DNA of 64,000 nt, taken from Schistosoma mansoni. Its lineage: Eukaryota > Platyhelminthes > Trematoda > Strigeidida > Schistosomatidae. The notes beneath the pieces are model-generated. The model was not told where the DNA came from. It ran no database searches and saw only the letters and a program-made list of their open reading frames with translations. Shown one piece after another: positions 33,801-46,387 of the stretch. The stretch lies in contig NW_017386003.1 of NCBI RefSeq assembly GCF_000237925.1, positions 7,720-71,719 of the forward strand, written 5' to 3'. Within the stretch, counting starts at the first letter, position 1; each line of letters begins with the position of its first letter. Made by a program: the position numbers and the translations under genes.

Positions 33801-35950
33801 TAGTTCAGCAAAGTGAATGCAATGTGTAGTCACTTGAACTAGTGGCCTGATTGCAACATGGTTTATAGGATTCGATCTGCACTAAGAAGGACCTAACGCA
33901 CACATGGATCAGAACCCAGTGATCAACCTATTGTAAACACAAGCATCTACTTCTCTGAATCAAGCAGCACAGCTTGCTGAAGTATATTTCCTTCGTTTAT
34001 GTATTTATAATATATATTGAGCGTTGTTATTTTTCCCTTAAATCTCAGACATCACCATGATAACTGGTCAACACTCTACGTGACTCGAGCATCAAATGCC
34101 TGATTCGAATGTAGTCATGACAAATGATTTGCATAATCTTCAACAACAACGAAAAATCACAATTATTACTGTCAATTACTCACCTCCAAAACGTTTTCGG
34201 AAATATGAATCAAAATTCGGAACAGAAAGTTGTTAGGAACTACCTATAGTTTTTCCACCTGATACACCTATATGGAATAGTCACATGCCGAAATTCACTT
34301 CGTCACTAGATACTTTTGTTTGATCCATTTTGAAAGTGAAAATCTCTCCATGCATACATTTGTGATTTCTTCCTTGTGGTTTCTTTATTTGTATATATTG
34401 TTAACAGTTTGATGCTAATTAAGACTGTAACGTTTAATTTTCTTGGTTTTCCTATCGTTTTTATTGAGTCTCTGTGTTCCTTACTGAACTGTATTTAGTT
34501 TGTTTCAATTGTTATTATTCTGGCGGCTGCCATATTGACTGCTCGCTCTTTGATTGTGCGGTTTGATTTTGACTGGGATTGTACATTTTTGGTTGTAATT
34601 TGGAGCACTTTCCCAGAAATTGAAACACTTTGTGTTATAGGACAGCCGCTCAAACAGAATCTTACTTAATCTATCCAGAACGGATAGATTAACACTCACC
34701 TTTTGGTGTTTTTCAGTATTTTTCATATATTTCTTACCACTTTGCTATTCAATGTAATTAAGATTGAATATTTTGGTATCAATTATTATTAATTGTTGGT
34801 TGAACAACTAGGTGGTAATATTTGTTTAGTTAAATTTGTACATTTGTATATACCATGCATTTTAGTACCGTTGTTACCCAAAACACTTTGTTCTGATTTC
34901 GAGACTGGTTCATGAGTCTACAAACATATTCCCTAGTTATTCAGCCACAACCGGACCTATTGGAATTTGGGTTTAGATCTTAGAACTTTTAGTTGACTGG
35001 TGGACAGCCTGCAAACTTGCGTGGTTGTTTAGTACCAAGGTCATAAATAACTGCTTTATTAATAACATGTTTTCTCAAAAATTAACATTACTGTTATTTC
35101 ACAAAGTAAACGGGCTGTATGCCGAAATAAATTTCATTTATCTCACACCAGTTTCTGACACCATACCATACAGTTAATCGTAACTGGCAGACATAACGAT
35201 GATAGTCAAGACAGATTCGAGCTGTTTCACTTCTGCTGGAAACTACAAGGTTTTGGGCACCTGCTTCGTCATGTTTTGAAACTTCATAGAAGTGTACTGA
35301 TGTTATTGACCTTTAATAACCTTCACAAACCCGCTTGTTACTACAAGCAACTCATGGTGATCGCACTGGAGTGTCAGAGCTACATTAGAGAAAAATCTAT
35401 CCACAAAAAATCGTAAATGAAAACTCCATTCAACTTTCTGATGTATACCTAATACAGTAGCTCTAAAATATCTTCTACTGTGTGATAAGCAGGTTGTAAG
35501 ACCTTAACTATCCACTCCCGAATTTGTTGCCAATTGACTGCCATGCGAATTATTGCTTTCTGATGGAAGTTTCATCCAATTTTGTGTATATACACGAATG
35601 GCCCGCTTGAATATCTGGCTACCCTTAACTGCCATACAGATATTTAAACAAATTTTATGTCTTGTTTTTGTTTTAACCAATCATCATGTAAATTAATTGC
35701 ACAACACACTCAGGTGAGTTTGCGAAAAGTTCACTGCCTTTAGCTGTACAATTTAGTAAAGAGCACAATCAGAGACATTGTATATTGTTGTATATTATTC
35801 AGATTTTGTTTCCTGAACTGCCAACATCTAATTGCGATTACTAAATATTTGTCGTCAAAATTGATCAAGAAATAAAAAACGGGAACTAGTTGAAATACTT
35901 TGCGATAAGAATTCTATGTTTTACTCCAAATGTAATATTGAATAGGGCTT
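33801..35950. other. Intergenic, no confident feature
   Basis: A long A+T-rich region with no splice-supported exons or known repeats that can be named. Part of 34380-35060 has the look of a dispersed repeat, but no diagnostic sequence was recognised. Confidence 0.4.
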
Positions 35951-37062
35951 ACATACTTACTTACTTACGCCTGTGTAACCCTCGTGGACGAGCGTAGACC
36001 GCAACCAACGCTCTCCACCCAACCCTGTCCAGAGCAATCCTTTCCTGTTCTATCCAGTTGTTATCCATTCTTTCAATATCTCGGCATAATGTGTTCTTTG
36101 GTCTTCCTCCTTTGCGCTTCTATTAAGGATTCCAATTTAGTGTTTGTCTCGTGACACAGTTTGGTGATTTCCTCAATGTGTGACTTATCCATTTACGACG
36201 TCTTTCCCGAATTCCTTTTCCATCTGGAAGCCGGTTTATCCTCTCCCGCATTAGGCTCATGCTGATGATATCCGGCTAATGGATGTTGAGTTCATTGCGT
36301 AGACAACTATTTATAAACACTTGTGCCTCCTTGACGATGGTTGTAGTAGTAACAGGACTGTCTTGACGTTTGTATTAAAAATTCTCACTTTGATATTGTC
36401 TGACAATTGTTTTGAGTTCCATATGTTCATAAATTGTAGGAATGCGGCCCTTGCTTTGCAAACCCTCGCCTTTACGTCTGCATCCAATCCTCCACTTTCA
36501 TTGATGATGCTTCCCTGGTATGTGAAAGATACCAGGTCATCCAGAAGTCCATCATCAAGTGTGATTGGGTTGATGTTCTCTGTGTTGTATTTGCGGATCT
36601 TGCTCATTCATTTTTGTATGTTGATGTCTATCGATTTAGAGGCTGCTGCTACACTAGTTGACGTTATCTGTATTTGTTCGTGCGTATGAGATAGAATAGC
36701 CACGTCATCTGCCCAGATCACTTTTCATTGATATCTTGATGAGGTGTCCATCTTTTCAGTCCACCGGCACTTGTTCCTTTTTTCAAATCTTCTTGAATAG
36801 AAGGTGAAACATGTTTGCAGATACTTCAATGTCTGACTCCTGCTGCTTTCCCGTTCTTGATTTGTCTGATGACCATCTTGATTTCTTCGATCGTTGGTGG
36901 GGTGACATCTATAGGAAGGTGTGTATGTGCTGCTTCGATGTCCGGTGGATTCAATGGACCTGTTATATTCAACAGTTCCCCGAAATATTCCGCCCATCTT
37001 TTCCTCTGTTCTTCAATCTCCGTGGTTGTCTTTCCTTCTTTGTCATTTATGGGTCTCTGATT
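35951..37062 (-). mobile_element. RTE LINE, 5'-truncated and internally deleted
   Basis: The minus strand contains two parts of the same RTE protein as 9140-12198: KEGKTTTEIEEQRKRWAEYF and IDVTPPTIEEIKMVIRQIKN (36826-37062), then GSIINESGGLDADVKARVCK and [14 protein letters not shown] (36311-36607). The RT core between them is missing. The 3' end is preserved and finishes in a CTTA/TTAC short repeat at about 35951-35967, as expected for RTE elements. Confidence 0.85.
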
Positions 37063-37829
37063 TACTACCAACACGTGTAGGTGAAGACTGATAAACGACA
37101 TACGCCAATACATGGAGCGTAAGAGGAATAAGTTGGCAAGTAATTAAGTAACAATCATAACCAGGAAGATCAATTCCACAATAATCACTGCTATTGCACA
37201 ACAGATTCATAAACGTATCAGGATAAAATATGGGGGAATTTTCATCATTGTGGGGCGTTTATGACTCTTGAACGTGAAATACAATCGCCATATTACTACT
37301 ACAATTGTTACGTAATCCAAGAATTTTCAATGCTTGTAGAGGAAGGATAAGTCTAACAACTTGTGTGCCTGATACATTTTCGCCCTTATGATTCGATTCT
37401 CAGCTCCAATGAAGTTAATCTTTTAGTCCACATTGTCTTTGATGAGTGTTGCTTACTTTAAACAACACTGAAAATCATATTTTAAAACAACATGCTGATG
37501 AGAATTTATTGGTACGTGAAAGAAGTATTTATAAAATGGAAAAGCATTTCTGTACTAAGTACTTATGAAGTAGTAACCTTAAAGTGTTTAACAATTGCTT
37601 CTTTTCTCACTTGGGTTTTTTAATTCACACAAATTATAATGTGCCAATAGGAATATATGTACTTCTAATTCAAACAGTACATTTCCATTGCATTCTCCTC
37701 TGTGAGAAAAACATGTTATACAGACGACTGAAATGATGTGATTGAAATGAAATATTCATAAATCTTTGTAACCATGAGGATTCTCTGAAAAACACTTCAA
37801 AGCGTTTTATTGAACAGCATTGGTATTTT

Positions 37830-37930
37830 AGGCAGAGATGGATGAAATCCCGGAGGCACATGTCGTCCCATGTAAGACTCATCAGCTAGATGTACCAGCA
37901 TCTCATATATACTGTTTTCTGTGATGAGTT
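37830..37930 (-). mobile_element. Decayed Sm-alpha-type SINE
   Basis: The minus strand shows CTGATGAGTC, a loop and GGGAC, but GAAA is changed to GACA, so the hammerhead is inactive. Confidence 0.55.
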
Positions 37931-38008
37931 CCTCGAATTTCACTAGATAGATGTTTGGTTCAATCTTGTTGGGACTGCTCCTACTGATTCTCAAGTTTTG
38001 AATACTTA

Positions 38009-39408
38009 TTTATTAACCGTTTCTCGAGAAAGCTTTGAGAAGATTTGTAGTTCAGCTGGATGGTTTTGAAGGAGTTTTGTTCTTTGATCTGAGTGGTTCG
38101 GTCGTGAAGCTTTCATTGTTCTTGTGAACGACATCATCAGCACCCGACGTTTGTGATGACTACATGGCACAGGCTGTTCCGTTTGACGTAGTTTATACTT
38201 TTGATACAATTTGCTGGCCTGCTTAAATTATGACCGTTTTGATGGAGCAGTGAGTTTGTGTTTGATATAACGTGATACGACTCGGTTTATCAGCTCTGTG
38301 GTCATATCAAACCCTGAAATTTTAGTCGTTTCAATCTCCGTTGTTACGCTTTCAATAAGAAATCACTTCGGTAAATGGTGTTTTGATGCGACATACTCGA
38401 TACACCATACGGTGTTTGTGATGGCCAATGTTGATCACCGAGACACGGTCCTATTGTCACACTTATCATTTACTAATTTCTTGTCTCTGAGTACGCTTTT
38501 CATTTGCACCACAAACACGTGTTGCAAAATAACCGGACTGTGGCTGAGCCGTTTAGTGTTTGCAAAAATATAAAAACATCGCATCGTCACATGTGGCTAC
38601 AAATGTCGGAGCAACACTTGTCTTCCATTTGTGTCAACACATATTATGGTGAATGAAATGTGCGCTGCAGACGAGTCCAATAGTAAGACGAAACGGCAGA
38701 ACAGTGCTTCCGGGATTTCAGTGGTGATCTAAAATTTATCAGTTGACCATTTCAATGATAATGCAGATCATCGGTCGCTGATTTACATGTAGACGTGTTC
38801 AGCAAAAGATTATGGGGCACTGCGATGTATAGTTTCCAAAACGTTGGACCATATAAGATAAAATGTTTTCATTCACCAATTCGCACAGTCGATATGGATT
38901 GTTATCGCTCCTCAATAATAGTAAATGCTAAAGGAGATGAATATTGACAGAGGAATACAGGATGTTAAAAATCTAGTGAAATCGTTTTCAAATTTACAAT
39001 CGATAAAGAGAGACAAATTTAGCACCAATTTCACATGAACACGGAAATCACGAATATAAATTCAGATCATTATAGGTTCTTCGATATTCAGTGCAGGAGA
39101 TCGAACTTCATCGTAAATTGAAGAGGGTATATGATATAACCCTCGGAACAACATGGTTTTATATACGTATTGTCTCCATCTAACCCTTTTCCGTCACCAC
39201 AATAACATTTGTCTTCAAACTACCGTTTAATAACAAATTACCTAAAACTCCACATGCTTCTTTACCTTTCCATGTTTCGTGCACATTTCAATAATTACAA
39301 TAACATCAACAATCATTTCTTCCTCTAATTCCAGACATGTTTCAATAAGTAAAAAGAACACCTCAATAAATAGAGGGTTTTATAAGAGGTTCAATTTCCA
39401 ATAACTCC
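38009..39408. repeat. 1.39-kb duplicated block, copy 2
   Basis: Near-identical to 7738-9139, offset by about 30.27 kb. After it the RTE leader continues differently in the two copies. Confidence 0.85.
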
Positions 39409-39472
39409 GCCTGTAGCTCTTCTAGAGTTACTGCCGGTCCCAAGCCCGAGTAAATGTGGAGGGTTGGGCATG
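39409..39472 (+). mobile_element. RTE 5' leader fragment joined to rDNA
   Basis: GTTACTGCCGGTCCCAAGCC and GGAGGGTTGGGCATG match the leader of schistosome RTE elements (compare 9140-9175). The sequence leaves the RTE leader right after GGGTTGGGCATG and passes into ITS1-type sequence. Confidence 0.75.
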
Positions 39473-39804
39473 TCGTATGCCCTGATGGTGTTCTCGTGAC
39501 TTTCGGGTTGCCTGATCTGCCAAGGGCGATGGGACAGTGCATGACAATATTGTTGTGTGCTAGGTTCAAAGAGAATTGTTTGCTATATGCATGCAAGTCC
39601 GCCCCGTTATTGTTCCTATTTCAAACCTTTTACACTGTTGAAGCGATCCGGATTGGCTTGCCATTCACGGGTTTGCTGCCTGGCATGCACCTGGCTTCGT
39701 GCTGGACTGCATGTACGCTGGCTTAGCGGTAAATATCCTGAGCTGCAGCGTTAACCATTAGTTCTATGCATTTGGGTAACCGATGTATGGGATTATTGGC
39801 GTAC
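39473..39804 (+). rRNA. Partial ITS1 (spacer of the rRNA unit)
   Basis: Spacer sequence directly before 5.8S. It is GC-richer than its surroundings. No 18S sequence is present, so the rRNA unit is cut inside ITS1. Confidence 0.75.
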
Positions 39805-39961
39805 AACTTTGAGCGGTGGATCACTCGGCTCGTGTGTCGATGAAGAGTGCAGCCAACTGTGTGAATTAATGTGAACTGCATACTGCTTTGAACATCGACA
39901 TCTTGAACGCATATTGCGGCTACGGGATATCCTGTGGCCACGCCTGTCCGAGGGTCGGCTT
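39805..39961 (+). rRNA. 5.8S rRNA (pseudogene-like copy)
   Basis: Full-length 5.8S with GCGGTGGATCACTCGGCTCG, the conserved GAATTAATGTGAACTGCATA region and the CCGAGGGTCGGC end. A few deviations from conserved positions (for example GAAGAGTGCAGCC for GAAGAGCGCAGCC) suggest a copy outside the functional array. Boundaries are approximate. Confidence 0.9.
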
Positions 39962-40262
39962 TTCATCTATCACGACGCACATTAAGTCGTGAATTGGGCT
40001 AGTGCCTGCCGGCGTTTAAACCCGTATATCAACGCGGGTTGCTGGTCAGAGGCTCCGTCCTAATAATCCGGCCACAGCCTAGTCTGGTCTAGATGACTTG
40101 ATTGAGATGCTGCGGTGGGTTGTGCTCGAGTCGTGGCTTAATGACATTATACACGCTCGGGATAATTCGCACCTATCGTATGCTACGTTAATCACTTGAT
40201 CTTGTCTCTGGTTTGGTCTATGGTTTGTATCGATTGTGTGTGTATTATGCACGAATTATTTA
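39962..40262 (+). rRNA. ITS2 spacer
   Basis: About 300 bp between 5.8S and 28S, with sequence I recognise as Schistosoma-like ITS2. Its presence shows the source was precursor rRNA or rDNA, not processed rRNA. Confidence 0.85.
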
Positions 40263-40757
40263 ATTGACCCCGACCTCGGATCAGACGTGATTACCCGCTG
40301 AACTTAAGCATATCACTAAGCGGAGGAAAAGAAACTAACAAGGATTCCCCTAGTAACTGCGAGTGAACAGGGATTAGCCCAACACCGAAGCCTGCGGTTA
40401 TTTGATCGTAAGGCAATGTGGTGTTTAGGGTGGCTTCAGGCATTACTGCTCTGTCCCAAGTTCAGCAATGAGTACGGCTTCCCATTCTGGCCCAAAGAGG
40501 GTGAAAGGCTCGTGGGGGCAGAGATCAAGTGTGACAGTTTTGCTCTGAGCTACCCTTGGAGTCGGGTTGTTTGTGAATGCAGCCCAAAGTGGGTGGTAAA
40601 CTCCATCCAAGGCTAAATACTTACACGAGTCCGATAGCAAACAAGTACCGTGAGGGAAAGTTGAAAAGTACTTTGAAGAGAGAGTAAACAGTGCGTGAAA
40701 CCGCTCAAAGGTAAACGGGTGGAGTTGATCTGCAAGCTCTGGGAATTCAGCTGATGA
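40263..40757 (+). rRNA. 28S rRNA, 5' fragment (about 495 bp)
   Basis: Starts with ACCCCGACCTCGGATCAGAC and TGAACTTAAGCATATCA. It continues through GAAGAGAGAGTAAACAGTGC and CTGGGAATTCAGCTGATGAG, and leaves 28S at about 40757. Scattered substitutions at conserved sites (for example CTTACACGAG for CTTGCACGAG) are consistent with a non-functional copy. Confidence 0.9.
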
Positions 40758-41940
40758 GTGATGAATTTTACGAACACACTTTTCCGCATAACTTTTGAAC
40801 GGCTCAACCGATTTCGTTCATTTATTTTTTAATCGATTTATCTTGCGAATATCTATCTTTTGATTTATAACATATAACTGTGTATCATCTAAAAAATAAT
40901 TGCGCACTACACCTGGTTCACTATGGTATTTGGCCGAAGAATAAAACGGTATATATAAAAGAATACTGGAGCTCAAGATCTGGAATAAAATAAATAGTGA
41001 ATGCATTTATCCCGGTATTAGCAATTTTTAGTCATGTTGCCTATCGTTTTAAATAACTGACTGCAGTTTTCGTGTATACACCTCAAACAAGTAGTGTGAA
41101 TCTAGCAATATGGCTGAGATCAACAGTGAATGACTTTAAGCACTAATATGACGTTTTGGCGTGAAACTCCTAGCTTTCAACTTATTCGTACATCAGCCAA
41201 CAAGGACTGTTGTGGCAGAAAAAAGTAACTCCTAAGTAAACTTTTAATCACTAGACTAAAGATTATTTTGACAATTTAATATTAAATCGTAATAACATTC
41301 GCTTTACTCAATTCCATAAATTTTGTTACAGTAAGAAATTCTTAACACTAGTTGTGCAATATTTCAGCAAGTTTCGCTTTAACATACGTTCAGATCATAG
41401 CTATTCTGAGAGATAAAAATTTGTAATAGTGAACACCTGCCACTCGTCTTCAATAGCATAAGCTTTACATCTACCATAACTATTCATCCTATCCATCATG
41501 TATAATAAGATACACATATTCTGATGTGTTCGTCTCTCGCTTTTTCAAAGAATGGAGAAGGGGAGTTTTCCAGTGCATAGCATCGCAATAATTTGTAATT
41601 TTATATCAGCACGTTAGTACAAACAGTTAGTATCCATAAATATTTAGTTCGAAAATTAAATAATATTTGCACTGTTGGAAAACAAATGGTCTGTACATTT
41701 AAGTAGGCCACTTTTGAACAAGTAGATCTTCACCATACAATAACTGTCAATTCTAACAATTATACTGAATACTAATAATAATAATGTACTCACTAGTGAA
41801 TAGCTCCAAGATAGAATTCTTAAAGTTCTAGTAAGAAGTTCTGACCAGTAGAATTTAAGCAATTTTAGTATGAGGGAGTTATCCACCACAGGCAATGGAA
41901 GATGGTTATGGAATATCGTGAATTGACTTATGTAAGAAAT
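40758..41940. other. Intergenic, no recognised content
   Basis: A+T-rich DNA after the rDNA fragment. No coding or RNA feature can be supported. Confidence 0.5.
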
Positions 41941-41949
41941 ATAAAATAT

Positions 41950-42130
41950 GGGGAGCTAGCTCAGTGGTCTTGATCTTAGGTAATGGCACACGAGATTGGA
42001 TACCCTGAGTTCGATCTCATATGGTAAGGCTGTTGATGTGCACTGACAAGGAGTCCCACACTAGGATGAAGCAGTTATCCAGTGCTTCCTAGTTTTCAAT
42101 GATGGTCTGGCTAAGATCACTTCGTCCTTT
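41950..42130 (+). mobile_element. tRNA-derived SINE, hammerhead decayed
   Basis: A box TAGCTCAGTGGTC (41957-41969) and B box GAGTTCGATCTC (42007-42018) precede a region aligned with the hammerhead of 1768-1811. CUGAGGA is lost and GAAAC reads GAAGC. The tail TGATGGTCTGGCTAAGATCA matches the family's 3' end. Confidence 0.75.
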
Positions 42131-43009
42131 AAACCGAAAATTATGCAATCTAGACAAACGCCTCTGTACTAATTATACTGAATGAATTAGTAACTGTTGT
42201 GACTAAAACATCAAGTGGTTGAACCAATAAATTCCTCACTGAAATGAATAAATTTAAAAATAAACCTAGTGACAGTATATGAGTAGAGCAAATTAGAAAA
42301 TTAAGAGCTATTATCTGCAAACCACTCAACGTCAGTAGTTTGAACATGAGTTAACAAGAATGTAATTCACAAACTTAAACCTACAGAGTAGGTGGATTGT
42401 GGCTAGTATGACCGTTTTTTCTGATTTGAAACTAGTCAGTTGGATGTAGACGGTTGAAAAATTCAGTCAAAATATTGACGATGAGATAATTAAAACTCTT
42501 ATAGATTAAATCAACTTAAATCTATTTTAAGATACTTCGTACAAATCTGTTAAATATTTCCAAAGACTATTAACAGATTTAGGTTTTCGTTTGGCTTATA
42601 ATACTTACAAATTCAGGAATCATTGAGCTATTCAAATGCAAACGGTTCTGTTGCGGACTCAAGAACAGTAGTTGACGTATACTTCAACTATTGGTCGCTA
42701 ACACGCGAAGATCGTAAAGTGTAAAAAGAATTTTATATTAAGTCAGAAAAATATAAAATACTACAACTCAGTGTATATAGTAATGAAATTATGACTTTCA
42801 GGCACACAGAATATAGCGAGATAAAAATTGGTGCCAACCAATCAGAGACAGACTAAAACCATGAGAAATCCTGAGTTGGATAGAAGCACTCTTGATCACC
42901 ACCTCTTGTAAGACTTTAACATTCTTAACAAAAACGGTTATCATTATTATTTAAACATACAAAAATAGGTACAAGGTGGCACCAAATAGATATGCGCCAC
43001 ATAAGTCAT

Positions 43010-43470
43010 TTGATTTGTGTGCGGGATGGGATAATGCCCGGACGCCCAGACCGAAGCACGTAGCTTTCTTAGGGGGCTACATCCGAGGCTATTGACCTAG
43101 AGCTCTAGTCAACAAGGCAGTGGAACAACGTAAGGAGATGCAGTCCCATGGTAGCGAGTGACCAATAATTGGTTCATAGACCATTTGTTCCTTCAGGATC
43201 CTGGAGCCCATGTTTACCGTTGGTTTGGAATCAGGGTTTTCCAACTCCCTAGATGGATCCTCCGTATCCACCGACCTGGTTAGATTGTCGAACATTCGCT
43301 TTTCGTCGTCTCGATTTCGTAGACAACAGTAATGTCACGAGAAGGCAGTAAGTAGGACTTCCTTGGCAGTGGTTGTATGCATGTGGTCAAGTAAGAGCAT
43401 TTCGAGAGGGAGAGTTGACTCTTCCCACTCTCGGGCGTACCAGGTGTAATTATGTGGCCACTGGAGCAAA
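43010..43470. repeat. Possible dispersed repeat fragment
   Basis: A GC-richer island in A+T-rich DNA. A minus-strand frame (43295-43089) starts MFDNLTRSVDTEDPSRELEN. It resembles sequence dispersed in schistosome genomes, but I cannot assign a class. Confidence 0.35.
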
Positions 43471-44690
43471 ATCACGGATATATATATCACTAAGAAATAG
43501 AGACGATGTAGTCACTCAGCAATTTTCAACTAATATATGAAAGTGAGCCCTGAAATGTAGTGCATAAAAACAGGTATTTTCACTGCATTCATAAAAACAA
43601 ACATTGATAATGTATTGAGCGGATATTTGAAAGAATGACCTAAGAATATATGAATTAATGTGCTGAAGATTTTCCTTAACTGTATATACATATTTCCATG
43701 ATTTTGTTGGCTTTGGTTAATATTCAGTGTTTATGGATCAGCCACATTAATTCGTTTGAATTTTAGACTGGCTGTTTCAGCAACTGTCTACTGTGAACAG
43801 CTCCAGTGTGGCACCGTTGGGTATGGTGAATGAAAACCACAAATATATCCAACGCTGGAGTTTGAAATGATATCTTTTATGAAAATTATACCTTAATGTG
43901 TAGCGCTCACCCACTAGATTGACAGAAAAGATAGCTAGAAGTGTTCGGTGTGACAAACTTAGTGGGAGTTGTGGATTTTCTCAGTCGTCTCAACCTTGAT
44001 CCATTTTATATTGACTATGTTGTGTATCTTCTACAACTAGTTCACCTTATGAATTTATTATGTATTTATTGGACAGTCTTTAGTTGCTTACAATCCTTTC
44101 GAATTGAAAGTTAACATAATATTACACAATTAAAAGTGGTTATTGTGACTAATCAACATGCATTATCTCAAACTGGAAGGTTGATAAAATAGGTTATGTA
44201 CCAATTGTAAAACATTTCATAGGAAAAATCTAACAATAAACAAGAGTATATTTTTTACATTGGGCAAATTAAGTAAGAAAAGATAATATGAACTAAGCTG
44301 AAAGGGATATAATGGTGCAAGAAATAATCAGGAAATTATTCATTATTCCTAAGCTGCAGTCGTTCATTTGCTAAACCATCACTGTATTTAATTTTATGTT
44401 TATTATTTTGTATAAAAGTACATTCTTTTGTCAGAAATAAACCCATTATACTGAATACATATCTTGTCTTTTGATATTAATATGTTTGGAGTCAGTAATC
44501 AAGTCTTGTGAACGGTTATTAGTCTAATTGAATAATCCAACTTACATTTGACGATTGTTATGAGTTTTGATTAATGCAAAATAACGACAGTCGGAAGACA
44601 TTTCCAATATGAAATTGAAACATGACAGATCAGACGATGAATACATAATCACTCTTCAACGATGAAAATGTAAGCAAACAACAACAAAGA
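43471..44690. other. Intergenic, no recognised content
   Basis: A+T-rich with no supported feature. Confidence 0.5.
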
Positions 44691-44698
44691 AAGGGAAA

Positions 44699-45100
44699 AG
44701 ATGGGACTTTCTGTCTTAAGGTAACAATTTATATCTGAGCAACCCGAATTGTGTAATAATAGTAGTTAGTTCACTAAAGATTTCATCCAATGGAATTCGC
44801 GAATACACATCTTTCAGGTCTGTTTTAGAAAAATAACTTGACCTTCGTAGTCCCTGTAGAATATAGTCAGTTTCTTCAGTGGTACTGTAGTAAACGAAAA
44901 CTCAGGAATGTAGTCAATATGGGAGTATCCCGACCGGACGACACAACTGGGTAACTAAACCTTTTTCTAATCAATTTATTTAGTCCATTCATCACCACCT
45001 CTCTTAAACTGCATGGGATTAGTCTACGCTTCAAGAAAATAGGCTCGCCCTTTACTTCTAAGTGTACTGGGTGAAGATGGGACTTTCTGTCTCAAGGAAA
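44699..45100 (-). mobile_element. LTR-retrotransposon fossil (Gypsy-like RT fragment)
   Basis: The minus strand holds a degraded reverse-transcriptase piece (FLKRRLIPCSLREVV, then a TTIITQFG-like stretch and LLRYKLL) typical of Ty3/Gypsy-type elements. It is broken with several breaks and clearly old. A direct repeat of about 23 bp (GATGGGACTTTCTGTC core) lies at both ends, at 44699-44722 and 45075-45097. Confidence 0.6.
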
Positions 45101-45959
45101 AACAATTACATGAATAAGCATCGCAGTTTACGCATAATGTTTTACAAAACATAAAAGCCACTAAAAGTAAGTGTGAATTATGTACATATTCTAAATATCA
45201 TAAAAAATCAAGGTGTAGAAGATCACAAAAACATTTGTTTTTGTGAAAACACCAAAAATTCCCAATCATATAGACTCCCGTCAACCATAATAACAAGAAA
45301 TGATATTCTGAGTCGTTTTATGAATAACCTGACAAAGTGAACCCATATATTACGAATGTTATTGAAGTAGAAATTTCTTATTTCCTACTTTCTGACTTCA
45401 TATTGAAGTTTTACAGTCTACTAAACAACATTTTGTAACATAAATATTTTATAACTATGAACTCAGAAAAGTGATATTCCGTTGTGTTGTTTCACTTATG
45501 GATGAAGTATTATATACGCCAATTTTAACTAACTAATCTAATGACGCTAGAGAAAATGTTCAACTAAGGCTAACGAAATAGTAGTTGATTTTTCCTAATG
45601 ATACTATTGAAATTAGATTTAATGAGAAGTTTTTCCATGAATAATTTTTTTTAAAAATTCGTAAGTGAAAAACTTTATTAGGTCAAAACATTGATTCACT
45701 GAGTGATTATTACGAAAACAAAATTATGAATACAGTTCTAATAGTCTTTAAACTGTAGGATTAGTCAGTCTGTGTGAATTCGAAATAATAAAGTGAATTC
45801 ATCATATTATTTCACTAAAGGTTTGAACTATCGCCTTGTTGATATTCAGAACTGGATTTTCAGTGATATAAACACTACAGCCATTAAAAAAAAGTTATTT
45901 GGATTCAGTAATTTAGTGGATGATTTTTTCGTTTAATAAAAGACGCTAAATGTGAGCTT

Positions 45960-46075
45960 CAATATGAAAATCAATCCTGGGGTGTGGCGAACACACCCAC
46001 CTGACGAGCCCAGAGTGAGACGAAACACATATCGCGGATTCCACTACTAATCACAATCTAACTATTCTAAAGTAA
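45960..46075 (+). mobile_element. Sm-alpha-type element with hammerhead remnant
   Basis: The plus strand reads CACCTGACGAG, a loop, GAC, GAAAC, ACATATC and GCGGATTCCACTAC. Core boxes are kept, but stem II has a mismatch and the cleavage triplet is AUC. No clear Pol III boxes remain upstream. Confidence 0.6.
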
Positions 46076-46387
46076 AATTGTGTTTTATTAAAGTTTATTG
46101 ATTTCCTAATTTATTTTGTAGATGCCAATTTTCACGTCTTAGATAAGTAGATAAGCTCCATTGATTTACGCATCATTTAGAATATTTTGGTATTAACATC
46201 ATGGATACTATTCAATCTGGCTGAAAATATTGTTAACCTATAGCAAACATCTACGAACATCCATTCATTTTTAAAGTGCTTGAAAATAGAAAAATCATGT
46301 GAGAGTCAAATATGTTAGTTCTAATCATATTAATTAATTTGTACTGAATCAAATAATTAATTATGACTTTCGATCTTGGTACACTTT

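Noticed and set aside
39805-40757. Functional rDNA locus
   Set aside because: It lacks 18S and most of 28S, joins an RTE leader on one side and unrelated DNA on the other, and has changes at conserved positions.
41957-42018. tRNA gene on the plus strand
   Set aside because: Same reasoning: a tRNA-derived SINE with the family's 3' tail.
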